From: Prevotella sp. UBA7782
GTDB taxonomy: Bacteria; Bacteroidota; Bacteroidia; Bacteroidales; Bacteroidaceae
Direction: 5' to 3'
NCBI GenBank assembly: GCA_002480935.1
Contig: DLDC01000222.1
Span: 1-15,574, forward strand
Length of the DNA: 15,574 nucleotides
A model generated the notes under the pieces. The model was given only the letters and a program-made list of their open reading frames with translations, made no database searches and was not told the origin of the DNA. This document shows positions 1 through 6,918 of the stretch, in pieces (the first letter of the stretch is position 1; each line of letters opens with the position of its first letter). A program made the position numbers and the translations under genes.

Positions 1-23
1 CTTTATATTTCGTTACAAATTAC

Positions 24-1232
24 TTATTTTTTAGCATTCATAACCAGCTCTTGTGTATCGCGTGCGATGACGATTTCCTCGTCGGTGGGCACAACCCACA
101 CGTCTACCTTAGAGTCAGGAGCCGAAATCTTGGTTTCTGTTCCGTGCACCTTCTTGTTCAGTTCCTTGTCAAGCTTAATGCCCAAGAACTCCAGTCCGTC
201 GGTAGTACCCTCGCGCATGGAGGCTTGGTTCTCGCCTACGCCGGCCGTAAACACAATGACATCCACGCCGCCCAGGGCAGCTGCGTAAGAGCCGATGTAC
301 TTCTTGATGCGATAGTTGTACATAGTCAGAGCCAGTCTGGCCATCTTGTTGCCCTCTTGTGCAGCCTTCTCCACGTCGCGCATGTCGCTAGACACGCCGC
401 TGATGCCCAGCACGCCGCTCTCCTTGTTCAGGTAGTCGGCCATCTCCTGGGGCTGCTTGCCCAGCTTCTCCATGATATACGTAACGGCAGAGGGGTCTAT
501 GTCGCCCGAGCGCGAGCCCATCATCACACCGGCAAGCGGTGTAAGACCCATGGATGTGTCAATCACCTTGCCGTCTTTAATGGCAGCCAGCGACGCGCCG
601 TTGCCTATGTGGCAGGTAATGATTTTCAGGTCCTTAATGTCCTTACCCTCCAGTTCGGCCACGCGATGTGACACGTAGCGGTGGCTCGTTCCGTGGAAGC
701 CGTAGCGGCGCACGTGATATTTCGTGTACAGCTCGTAAGGCACGGCATAGAGATAAGCATAGTCGGGCATGGTGCTATGGAAGGCGTTGTCGAACACTGT
801 TACCTGTGGTGTGTTGGGCATGAGCGCGTCTACAGCCCTGATGCCTTTCAGGTGGCCGGCGTTGTGCACGGGAGCCAGGTCGCAAAGGCTCTCAATGCCG
901 TCTTCCACTTCCTTGGTTACGATGCACGACTTCTCGAATAAGTCGCCGCCCTGCACGATGCGGTGGCCCACGGCATCTATCTCGTCAAGGCTCTTGATGG
1001 CGCCTATCTCGGGGTCGAGCAGCACCTCAAACACCAGTGCTACGCCCTCCTTATGAGTAGGCAGGTCGCGCATAATCTTCTTTTTCTCGCCATTGGGCAG
1101 TTTCACGTTGATAAATGCGTTGTCTATGCCTATGCGTTCTACACCACCCTGTGCCAGCACGCTCTCGTCCTTCATGTCGTAAAGCTTATACTTGATGGAT
1201 GAGCTGCCGCAGTTTAAAACCAATATCTTCAT
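24..1232 (-). CDS. ackA: Acetate kinase
   Basis: This 402-residue protein converts acetyl phosphate and ADP to acetate and ATP (reversible), the ATP-yielding last step of the Pta-AckA pathway in the cytoplasm. The sequence shows the full acetate/sugar kinase signature set: the N-terminal phosphate-binding LNCGSSSIKYKLYD (Asn7, Lys14), GHRIVQGG, the VFDNAFHSTMP segment with the catalytic-type Asp, YGFHGTSHRYVS, the second ATPase motif HIGNGASLAAI, the GSRSGDIDP loop with the catalytic-type Arg, and a C-terminal TDEEIVIARDT. The length matches the family norm (about 400). The ATG start puts the LNCGSS motif at the usual position. It lies 41 bp downstream of pta on the same strand with no terminator or TAnnTTTG box between them, so the two are almost certainly co-transcribed. 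Only 23 bases lie beyond its stop in this window, so its terminator cannot be judged. Confidence 0.98.
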   Translation of the reverse strand: MKILVLNCGSSSIKYKLYDMKDESVLAQGGVERIGIDNAFINVKLPNGEKKKIMRDLPTHKEGVALVFEVLLDPEIGAIKSLDEIDAVGHRIVQGGDLFEKSCIVTKEVEDGIESLCDLAPVHNAGHLKGIRAVDALMPNTPQVTVFDNAFHSTMPDYAYLYAVPYELYTKYHVRRYGFHGTSHRYVSHRVAELEGKDIKDLKIITCHIGNGASLAAIKDGKVIDTSMGLTPLAGVMMGSRSGDIDPSAVTYIMEKLGKQPQEMADYLNKESGVLGISGVSSDMRDVEKAAQEGNKMARLALTMYNYRIKKYIGSYAAALGGVDVIVFTAGVGENQASMREGTTDGLEFLGIKLDKELNKKVHGTETKISAPDSKVDVWVVPTDEEIVIARDTQELVMNAKK

Positions 1233-1273
1233 TTCTCTGTTATTGTTTTCCTATTGTTTCTTGTTTGTTACGG

Positions 1274-2320
1274 TTATGCCTTCTTGGCGTCTTGAGCCTG
1301 GCATTCGGTGATGGCCACCATATAGTATATGTCGTCTACAGAGCAGCCACGGCTCAGGTCGTTCACCGGACGTGCTATACCCTGCAGGATGGGGCCTATG
1401 GCAATGGCTCCGCCCAGGCGCTGCACCAGCTTGTAGCCGATGTTGCCAACCTCCAGGTTGGGTGCTATGAGCACGTTGGCCTTGCCTGCTATGTCGCTGC
1501 CCGGAGCCTTCTTGGCTGCCACGGTGGGCACCAGGGCAGCGTCGGCCTGCAGTTCGCCGTCTACCTTCAGCTCAGGATAGTTCTCCTTAGCCAGCTTGGT
1601 GGCGTCCAGCACCTTGTCTATGATATACACGCTCTTGCCCGTAGCCTTGTCTTTAGCGTCCTTGGCAGAACCCTTTGTAGAGAAGCTCAGCATGGCCACG
1701 CGGGGCTCAGCAAAGCCAGCCACGCTCTTGGCGGTCTGCGCCGTGGTGTAAGCTATCTGTGCCAACTGGTCGGCTGTGGGGTTAGGAGTGACGGCCACGT
1801 CGCCCATCACCACAACACCGTTTTCGCCATATTGCTTCTCCTTGCTGATGAGCAGCATGGCACCCGATACGCATGTGATGCCCGGAGCGCACTTGATGAT
1901 TTGCAGTGCGGGGCGCAGCGTGTCGCCTGTGGTTGAGAGGGCACCCGAAATCTGTCCGTCGGCATCGCCAGTCTTGATGATCATGCAGCCCAGATAGAGG
2001 TTGTTCTTGGTCACCAGTTCGCGGGCTTGCTCAATGGTCATGCCCTTTTTCTTGCGCAGTTCGGCCAGCAGCTCGGCATATTCCTCGCTCTTGGGGTTGT
2101 TCATCGGGTCTACGATAGTAGCCTTGTCGATGTGAGAGAGTCCCCACTCAGCAGCCTCCTTGCGTATGTTGTCAGGATTGCCAATAAGGATGAGGTTAGC
2201 CAGATCGTCGGCCAGAACTTTGTCTGCTGCCCTAAGGGTGCGCTCCTCTTCAGCTTCGGGGAGCACGATGCGCTGCTTGTCAGCTTTAGCACGCGCCACA
2301 ATTTGCTCTAATAAGTCCAT
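1274..2320 (-). CDS. pta: Phosphate acetyltransferase (short form)
   Basis: This 348-residue enzyme transfers the acetyl group of acetyl-CoA to phosphate, giving acetyl phosphate for acetate kinase. It consists only of the catalytic PTA_PTB domain. The long N-terminal DRTGG/BioD-like regulatory part of the enterobacterial enzyme is absent, as in the compact Firmicutes and Bacteroidota type. Visible family segments are IVLPEAEEERTLRAADK near the N-terminus, ISGALSTTGDTLRPALQIIK in the middle, the MLSFSTKGSA substrate-loop motif, and the C-terminal VLIAPNLEVGNIGYKLVQRL and GPILQGIARPVNDLSRG. The start is the first ATG after a promoter box at 2368-2375, giving a leader of roughly 40 nt. It is the first gene of the pta-ackA operon. 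Phosphotransbutyrylase is an alternative in this superfamily, but the adjacent ackA and the PVNDLSRG ending favour Pta. Confidence 0.97.
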   Translation of the reverse strand: MDLLEQIVARAKADKQRIVLPEAEEERTLRAADKVLADDLANLILIGNPDNIRKEAAEWGLSHIDKATIVDPMNNPKSEEYAELLAELRKKKGMTIEQARELVTKNNLYLGCMIIKTGDADGQISGALSTTGDTLRPALQIIKCAPGITCVSGAMLLISKEKQYGENGVVVMGDVAVTPNPTADQLAQIAYTTAQTAKSVAGFAEPRVAMLSFSTKGSAKDAKDKATGKSVYIIDKVLDATKLAKENYPELKVDGELQADAALVPTVAAKKAPGSDIAGKANVLIAPNLEVGNIGYKLVQRLGGAIAIGPILQGIARPVNDLSRGCSVDDIYYMVAITECQAQDAKKA

Positions 2321-2367
2321 AATTTGTATTTAGTATATTGAAAATTAGCAGTGTTTGTCACACTTTG

Positions 2368-2375
2368 CAAAAGTA
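2368..2375 (-). promoter_or_regulatory. pta-ackA promoter, -7 element
   Basis: Read on the minus strand this is TACTTTTG followed by C, a full match to the Bacteroidota -7 consensus TAnnTTTG. It lies about 47 bp upstream of the pta ATG. I do not see a good TTG -33 element 19-21 bp further upstream, so strength is uncertain. Confidence 0.6.
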
Positions 2376-2671
2376 CAAAAAATAATCTGCATAGTTCGGA
2401 ATATAACGGATAAAATTTCTAAAATTATTGGCTTTCAGCGCATTTGGGGCATGGCTTGCGCGGTGTCATGACATTCCGCAATTTTTATGCGAATAATCTT
2501 TACAGTTGTTTGCACGATTTGTGTAATTTTTCTTCTTGCTTTTCAATCTTGGTGTTCTTCTTTTTCTTCATTCTGGAAAAATGCTTTTTATAACCTGTTT
2601 TAGCCCAAAAAGGCGTGTAAGACAAATTATAATACAATGTAAAATAATTTATATTACGACACAAAATAAGC

Positions 2672-2679
2672 TATATTTG
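2672..2679 (+). promoter_or_regulatory. Candidate -7 element far upstream of the AraC-type gene
   Basis: TATATTTG followed by CA matches TAnnTTTG exactly, but no TTG lies at the expected -33 spacing. Such boxes can arise by chance in DNA this AT-rich. If active, it would give a leader of about 320 nt for the AraC-type gene or a separate small transcript. Confidence 0.3.
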
Positions 2680-2966
2680 CACCCGTTTTCCTTGCTTTTG
2701 ACTTTTATTAGTCCACTTTTCGCAATGGTTCTAGGTGTTAACAAGATTTTTGTTTCGATAAATCGGTATTTAACGAAGATGTATGCGAACATTTAAGATA
2801 TTTAAAAGATGATTTTGACAATATGTTAGCTACGCCTTAGGTTTCATGGGCTTATAATGCAAATATTGCGACAAAAACTTTTATTTTGTGAATTAAAGTG
2901 ATAACATATAGGAAATTTTGCGATAAAAGAAACAGAAAAACATACTTTACTTACATTTGTTTTTCA

Positions 2967-2974
2967 TAAATTTG
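2967..2974 (+). promoter_or_regulatory. Promoter -7 element of the AraC-type gene
   Basis: TAAATTTG followed by CA matches the Bacteroidota -7 consensus and ends 33 bp before the ATG at 3008, the same distance as in the PASTA-operon promoter here. No clear TTG -33 partner is seen, so this promoter may be weak or activator-dependent. Confidence 0.55.
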
Positions 2975-3007
2975 CACAATAAAAGCGTAATCTAAATAGT
3001 CTTTCTG

Positions 3008-3373
3008 ATGACAAGCAACGACGAAATACTCTTTAAAAAGGTGGAGTCAGTGATACTGAAGCATAAGCTTTATCTCCGGCATGACATGTCGAGGACACTG
3101 TTAGACTCTTATGTACATATCCCGAAAAACAAGTTCGCTCCGTTGTTCCGTGCTTGCTCAGGAAAGTCTTTCCCCGATTATATCAACAGCCTGCGGTTGG
3201 ATTACGCTGCCAAGCTGCTCGTTGATTATCCCAAATACAAGATAGAAGGTATAGCCAGAGACTGTGGCATACCCGTTACTCAAACCTTCTATCGTCTGTT
3301 CCAGGCCAAGTTTGGCGTGACGCCTAAAGAATATCGCAACCGCAACTGCGTCACACCGTCATCTCATGAGTAA
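3008..3373 (+). CDS. Stand-alone AraC-type helix-turn-helix protein
   Basis: This 121-residue protein is almost entirely a double helix-turn-helix of the AraC/XylS type. The first HTH region is LYLRHDMSRTLLDSYVHIPKNKFAPLF, the linker is GKSFPDYINSLRLDYAAKLLVDYP, and the second HTH is IEGIARDCGIPVTQTFYRLFQAKFGVTPKEYR, which carries the family's F.R.F...FG.TP..YR signature. It is expected to bind DNA and regulate transcription. No effector-binding, sensor or receiver domain is present, and no matching open frame lies upstream, so it is genuinely short rather than cut by the window. It resembles the output domain of the large Bacteroidota hybrid sensor or TPR regulators. It could be a real one-domain regulator or a remnant of such a protein. 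Its last 23 bp overlap the 3' end of the convergent cdaA. Its targets are unknown. Confidence 0.85.
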   Translation: MTSNDEILFKKVESVILKHKLYLRHDMSRTLLDSYVHIPKNKFAPLFRACSGKSFPDYINSLRLDYAAKLLVDYPKYKIEGIARDCGIPVTQTFYRLFQAKFGVTPKEYRNRNCVTPSSHE

Positions 3374-4121
3374 GAATGCTCTCCAACTGTTCGGCTGAGA
3401 GCCTGAGCTGAAACTCGCCTTTGATGGCCACGCTGATGCGTCCCGTCTCCTCAGACACCACAATGGCAATGGCGTCTGACGCCTGCGAGATGCCCATAGC
3501 GGCGCGGTGCCTCAGTCCGAGCTCCTTGGGTATGTCTTGCTTATGGCTTACGGGCAGGATGCAACCGGCTGCCTTGATGCGCTTCTTGCTGATAATCATG
3601 GCTCCGTCGTGCAGCGGCGAGTTCTTGAAGAAGATGTTTTCAATGAGCCGTTGGTTGATATTGGCGTCTATCAAGTCGCCTGTGTCTACTATATCATCCA
3701 GCGGCGCGGCCCTCTCAATGACGATGAGCGCGCCCACTTTGTTCTTGCCCATGCTCATACATGCCAGCACCAGAGGCATGATGGCCTTTTTGTCGGCCTC
3801 AGCATTGTCGTCTTCGCGAAAGAACTTGAGCAGTGACCGAAAGTGCTGATGGGCTCCCAGGGTGTAGAGAAAATGGCGTATCTCTTCCTGGAAGAGCACG
3901 ATGAGTCCTATCACACCCACAGAGACGAGCTTGTCGAGAATGCTGCCCAGCAGCCGCATCTCAAGTACTTGGCTCACAAACAGCCATACCAGCACGAACA
4001 CCATGATGCCTATGAAGACATTCAGTGAGCGTGATTCTTTCATCAGGCGGTAGATGTAGAAGAGCATCAGCGCCACAAGGAAAATGTCGATAAAGTCTTT
4101 TATGCCGAATTCAAAAAACAT
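3351..4121 (-). CDS. cdaA: Membrane diadenylate cyclase (CdaA type)
   Basis: This 256-residue enzyme is predicted to make cyclic di-AMP from two ATP at the inner face of the cytoplasmic membrane. Three hydrophobic segments (about residues 9-26, 34-54 and 58-77) are followed by a short linker and the DisA_N catalytic domain (about 105-245). The diagnostic catalytic motifs are intact: DGA at 172-174 in SPLHDGAMII and RHR at 204-206 in LGLRHRAAMGIS. The length is typical for CdaA (about 270). It lies 41 bp downstream of folP and is probably expressed from the folP promoter. The cdaR-glmM partners found beside cdaA in Firmicutes are absent here. Its final 23 bp overlap the end of the AraC-type gene on the other strand, and I see no terminator between these convergent genes. 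Confidence 0.96.
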   Translation of the reverse strand: MFFEFGIKDFIDIFLVALMLFYIYRLMKESRSLNVFIGIMVFVLVWLFVSQVLEMRLLGSILDKLVSVGVIGLIVLFQEEIRHFLYTLGAHQHFRSLLKFFREDDNAEADKKAIMPLVLACMSMGKNKVGALIVIERAAPLDDIVDTGDLIDANINQRLIENIFFKNSPLHDGAMIISKKRIKAAGCILPVSHKQDIPKELGLRHRAAMGISQASDAIAIVVSEETGRISVAIKGEFQLRLSAEQLESILTHEMTV

Positions 4122-4162
4122 GCTATTGGGTGTTAAGGGTTATGCGGTAGGGCTGTCTGGTC

Positions 4163-4969
4163 TTATGCTTGCAGCATTTGGCCTACGATGGTTGTTGCCT
4201 GCACGGCTTCTTTCACGTCATGCACGCGCAGAATGCTGGCTCCCTTGAGCAGCGACAGCGTGTTGACAACCGTTGTTCCGTTGAGGCTCTCGTTGGCTGT
4301 GATGCCCAGCAACTGGTGTATCATGCGTTTGCGGCTCATGCCCACCAGGATGGGCAGGCCGAAAACCTGCAGCTTGTCCATGTTGCGCAGCACCTCATAG
4401 TTTTGCTTTACGTCTTTGCCGAAGCCAAACCCGGGGTCGAGGATGATGTCCTTGGCCTTCAGGTCGCGCAGCTCCTGCACCTTGCGGGCAAAGGTCATGC
4501 AGATGTCGCGCGTGTTGCTGTCCAGCGACATCAGTATGTAGGGCACCTGAAGTTGTGCCACTGTGCCGAACATGTCGGGGTCTGCGCCGCACGCCACGTC
4601 GTTGATGATGTCCACGCCATAGTGCTCCACGCACTCGCGCGCTATGCTTGCGCGAAACGTATCAAGCGACACCACCGCGTCGGGCTCAGCCTCTCTCACA
4701 ATGGGCAGGGCCTTGCGCAGGCGCTCCATCTCTTCTTCTTCGGTGCAGACGTCGCCTCCGGGGCGCGTGGAGCACGCTCCCACGTCTATCATCTTGCCGC
4801 CTTCGGCTATAATTTGGTGCGCTCTTTTTGCGATTTCATCGGCAGTTTGCACTCTGCTGGCAGCGTAAAAAGAGTCTGGGGTAGCGTTGAGAATGCCCAT
4901 GACCACGGGCTCGCGGAGAGAGAAAAGCTTTCCGCGAATGTTTAGAGTATAGTCGTTAAAAGGTTTCAT
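4163..4969 (-). CDS. folP: Dihydropteroate synthase
   Basis: This 268-residue TIM-barrel enzyme condenses 4-aminobenzoate with the pterin pyrophosphate to give dihydropteroate in folate synthesis; it is the sulfonamide target. Visible motifs are MGILNATPDSF (24-34), the loop DVGACSTRPG (62-71), NDVACG (123-128), the pterin-site DPGFGFGK (178-185), SRKR (212-215) and the closing RVHDV (248-252). The open frame extends upstream to 5110, but that extension has no family similarity. The ATG at 4969 gives the usual short lead-in to the first motif, so I chose it. A -7 box lies only 5 bp upstream of this ATG. The segment after PYILM, normally HMRGTP-like, reads SLDSNT, a mild departure in a variable loop. 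cdaA follows 41 bp downstream as the second operon gene. Confidence 0.96.
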   Translation of the reverse strand: MKPFNDYTLNIRGKLFSLREPVVMGILNATPDSFYAASRVQTADEIAKRAHQIIAEGGKMIDVGACSTRPGGDVCTEEEEMERLRKALPIVREAEPDAVVSLDTFRASIARECVEHYGVDIINDVACGADPDMFGTVAQLQVPYILMSLDSNTRDICMTFARKVQELRDLKAKDIILDPGFGFGKDVKQNYEVLRNMDKLQVFGLPILVGMSRKRMIHQLLGITANESLNGTTVVNTLSLLKGASILRVHDVKEAVQATTIVGQMLQA

Positions 4970-4974
4970 ACGGG

Positions 4975-4982
4975 CAAAGTTA
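4975..4982 (-). promoter_or_regulatory. folP-cdaA promoter, -7 element abutting the start codon
   Basis: On the minus strand this reads TAACTTTG followed by CC, a full TAnnTTTG match. Only 5 bases separate it from the folP ATG (4967-4969), so transcription would begin at or just before the start codon. A TTTC lies about 18 bp upstream as a poor -33. This is either a near-leaderless promoter or a chance match with the real promoter further upstream. Confidence 0.5.
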
Positions 4983-5169
4983 ATCATAAAAGAGCAATTC
5001 GAAAGCCCTGAAAGGTAATTATTTGACAAAGAGATATTTTTTTTAACATATTCTGATAGGGCTCGCGGCCACTTCCATACGAACGGATGTGGCGTCCGGG
5101 TGCAGCGCACAAACCTTTACCGGCGGTGACAAGGAATGGGGTGAAAAGCAGAAAAAGGCGCCGGCGCAT

Positions 5170-5200
5170 TTTGTTTTGTTAGAGGATTACTGTAACTTTG
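5170..5200 (+). promoter_or_regulatory. murF promoter (TTTG-N19-TAACTTTG)
   Basis: A -33 TTTG at 5170-5173 is separated by 19 bp from the -7 element TAACTTTG at 5193-5200, the canonical Bacteroidota arrangement. The box ends 21 bp before the murF ATG at 5222. The TTG at 5198-5200 is part of this box, which rules it out as the murF start codon. Confidence 0.8.
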
Positions 5201-5221
5201 CAGCAAAAACTACACAGTGAT

Positions 5222-6526
5222 ATGAATGCAACAGACATTTACGAGATTTACAAGCAGCACCCCGTGGTGACCACCGACAGCAGGGTGTGCCCTGAGGGCA
5301 GCATCTTCATCGCGCTGAAGGGTGCCTCGTTTGATGGCAACCGCTTTGCCGCATCGGCCTTGGAAAAGGGATGCAGCTATGCTATTATCGATGAAAAGGA
5401 CTATTTTGTGCCCTCCGACAGCCGCTACATACTGGTAGACGACGCGCTGGTGGCTTATAAGGAACTGGCCAGAGAGCATCGCCGACAGTTCGCCATTCCC
5501 GTGGTGGGCATCACGGGAACCAACGGCAAGACAACAACCAAGGAACTTGTGTCGGCCGTGCTGGGCAAGAAATACAACGTGCTCTACACAGAGGCTAACT
5601 TCAATAATGACGTGGGTGTGCCCAAAACGCTGCTCAGACTGGCTCCGGAGCATGAGATTGCCGTGGTGGAGATGGGCGCCAGCCATCCGGGCGACATCAA
5701 GAAGCTGGTGGAATATGTTGAGCCTACGTGCGGACTCATCACCAACGTGGGGCGCGCTCACTTGTTGGGCTTCGGCTCTTTTGAGGGGGTGAAGCGCACA
5801 AAGGGTGAGCTTTACGACTTCTTGAAGGCGCACAACGGACTCGTGTTCCTCAATGAGAGCAACGAAAACCTTGTAGCCATGGCGCGCCAACGCGAGCTGT
5901 CACGCATAGAGAGCTACGGCACGGGCGATGACGGACGCGTGCATGGCACCGTGACGAGCTGCGCGCCGTTCCTCAAGTTCAGCTGGGGCGTGGAGGGCGA
6001 ACCGCAGGTTTATGAGGTGCAGACACAACTCATCGGCGCTTATAACATCGACAACATGCTGGCAGCTATTGCCGTTGGTCTGCACTTCGGCGTGGCTCCT
6101 GCGCAGATAAACGAGGCTTTGGAGGGCTATAAGCCCAGCAACAACCGCTCGCAGCTCACTGTGACGGCGCACAACAAGCTCATCGTGGATGCCTATAACG
6201 CCAACCCTACAAGTATGCAGGCTGCTTTGGCCAACTTCCGTGACATGCAGGTGAGCCCCAAGATGGCCATACTCGGCGATATGAAGGAGCTGGGCGACGT
6301 GTCGGCCGAGGAACATCAGAAATTGGTGGATGCCATCTCCGCCTGCTCGTTGGATGAGGTATGGCTGGTGGGCAGCGAGTTTGCCAAGACGCAATGCCCC
6401 TTCCGTAAGTTTAATGATGTGGAGGAGGTGAAGAAGGCCATAGCCGAAAACCGTCCGGAAGGCTATTACATATTGATAAAAGGCTCTAACAGCATCAAGC
6501 TTTTTGAGCTTCCTCAAATGCTGTAG
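5222..6526 (+). CDS. murF: UDP-MurNAc-tripeptide--D-Ala-D-Ala ligase
   Basis: MurF adds D-Ala-D-Ala to the UDP-MurNAc tripeptide in the cytoplasm, completing the peptidoglycan pentapeptide precursor. The protein (434 residues) shows the Mur ligase layout: an N-terminal UDP-binding domain with TTDSRVCPEGSIFIALKG, the ATP-binding loop GITGTNGKTTTKEL (about 97-109), EANFNNDVGVP, EMGASHPGDI, NVGRAHLLGFGSFEGV, and in the C-terminal domain VDAYNANPTSMQAAL and ILGDMKELG. The length is typical. The frame stays open back to a TTG at 5198, but that TTG sits inside the -7 promoter box and would be upstream of the transcript, so the ATG at 5222 is the better start. It is divergent from folP. The D-Ala-D-Ala it uses is made by Ddl, encoded at 13309-14313. 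No convincing terminator follows. Confidence 0.97.
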   Translation: MNATDIYEIYKQHPVVTTDSRVCPEGSIFIALKGASFDGNRFAASALEKGCSYAIIDEKDYFVPSDSRYILVDDALVAYKELAREHRRQFAIPVVGITGTNGKTTTKELVSAVLGKKYNVLYTEANFNNDVGVPKTLLRLAPEHEIAVVEMGASHPGDIKKLVEYVEPTCGLITNVGRAHLLGFGSFEGVKRTKGELYDFLKAHNGLVFLNESNENLVAMARQRELSRIESYGTGDDGRVHGTVTSCAPFLKFSWGVEGEPQVYEVQTQLIGAYNIDNMLAAIAVGLHFGVAPAQINEALEGYKPSNNRSQLTVTAHNKLIVDAYNANPTSMQAALANFRDMQVSPKMAILGDMKELGDVSAEEHQKLVDAISACSLDEVWLVGSEFAKTQCPFRKFNDVEEVKKAIAENRPEGYYILIKGSNSIKLFELPQML

Positions 6527-6563
6527 CAATAGTGGCGACTGCCTTTCGGGCCATGATATAATG

Positions 6564-6599
6564 GCACGTGATAAATTATTTGATTAAAAAATGCACGTG
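6564..6599. repeat. Two GCACGTG direct repeats upstream of tRNA-Pro
   Basis: GCACGTG occurs at 6564-6570 and 6593-6599, separated by a 22-bp AT-rich stretch. Each contains the 6-bp palindrome CACGTG, so the copies can also pair with each other. They lie just upstream of the tRNA promoter box. Paired protein-binding sites or chance are both possible. No T-tract follows, so a terminator is unlikely. Confidence 0.4.
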
Positions 6600-6615
6600 T
6601 TTCAGAAAATTAATG

Positions 6616-6623
6616 TACCTTTG
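6616..6623 (+). promoter_or_regulatory. tRNA-Pro promoter, -7 element
   Basis: TACCTTTG followed by CA matches TAnnTTTG and ends 19 bp before the mature 5' end of the tRNA, a plausible distance for a short 5' leader. No TTG lies at the 19-21 bp spacing for a -33 element; the nearest TTTG (6579-6582) is too far away. Confidence 0.65.
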
Positions 6624-6642
6624 CAGTCGCTATTAAAGGCTT

Positions 6643-6715
6643 CGGGATTTAGCGCAGTTGGTAGCGCACTACGTTCGGGACGTAGGGGTCGGGCGTTCGA
6701 GTCGCCTAATCCCGA
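6643..6715 (+). tRNA. tRNA-Pro (anticodon CGG)
   Basis: A complete 73-nt cloverleaf can be drawn by eye. The acceptor stem CGGGATT (6643-6649) pairs with AATCCCG (6708-6714). The D arm is GCGC/GCGC with an AGTTGGTA loop. The anticodon arm CTACG/CGTAG carries the loop TTCGGGA, giving anticodon CGG, which reads CCG (proline). The variable loop is GGGTC, and the T arm GGGCG/CGCCT has loop TTCGAGT. A is the discriminator. CCA is not encoded, since the DNA continues CAG, so it must be added by nucleotidyltransferase. A terminator-like hairpin follows within 10 bp. Confidence 0.97.
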
Positions 6716-6724
6716 CAGTATCTG

Positions 6725-6756
6725 AAAGAGGAATGCTAAAAAAGTGTTCCTCTTTT
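6725..6756 (+). terminator. Probable terminator after tRNA-Pro
   Basis: AAAGAGGAA (6725-6733) pairs perfectly with TTCCTCTTT (6747-6755) around a 13-nt loop. The following T-run is short (6753-6756, then GCTGTTTATA), so termination is plausible but not ideal. Confidence 0.6.
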
Positions 6757-6896
6757 GCTGTTTATACCCCTCGGTCTCTGGGCCAAATGCCGCCTCTTTT
6801 GAAAAGTAGTGGCCGTGCCTTGTGCCGGCCAACACTAGGCTTGGACGATGCTCTGATGTCCAGGCACCAACGAACATTCAATGACATCCCATGCAG

Positions 6897-6918
6897 GGGC
6901 GGCCCTTTGTGGCCGTCC
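6897..6918. repeat. GC-rich inverted repeat (GGGCGGCC/GGCCGTCC)
   Basis: GGGCGGCC (6897-6904) pairs with GGCCGTCC (6911-6918) through 8 bp, one of them a G-T pair, around the loop CTTTGT. It has the same design as the element at 7208-7239: a GC-rich arm, a short loop and a complementary arm. No T-tract follows on either strand, so it does not look like a terminator. Confidence 0.5.

Larger units (their letters stand above)
2321..3007. other. AT-rich intergenic spacer with promoter-like boxes, no supported gene
   Basis: This 687-bp gap separates divergent pta and the AraC-type gene. It is strongly AT-rich, unlike the coding regions. It holds the pta promoter box (2368-2375), a 10-bp perfect palindrome TGTCATGACA (2464-2473), a small CGCA/TGCG hairpin (2477-2491), and two plus-strand -7-like boxes (2672-2679 and 2967-2974). 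The only sizeable open frame (2536-2796, 86 codons) has a composition that simply reflects the AT-rich DNA and no recognisable domain, so I do not call it. Confidence 0.6.

Noticed and set aside
2536..2796. 86-codon plus-strand frame in the pta/AraC spacer
   Set aside because: Its composition (Leu, Phe, Ile, Lys) is what AT-rich DNA yields by chance, it has no domain, and a -7-like box lies in its middle rather than before it.
5158..5167. GC palindrome GCGCCGGCGC before the murF promoter
   Set aside because: It is a 10-bp palindrome with no loop and no paired element or conservation evidence. It is too short to call a site.
4984..5169. 61-codon minus-strand frame with a signal-peptide-like start (MRRRLFLLFTPFLV)
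   Set aside because: It fills the divergent folP/murF spacer, overlaps the folP promoter box and the murF -33 region, has no matching promoter of its own, and the remainder resembles nothing. The hydrophobic start may be coincidental.
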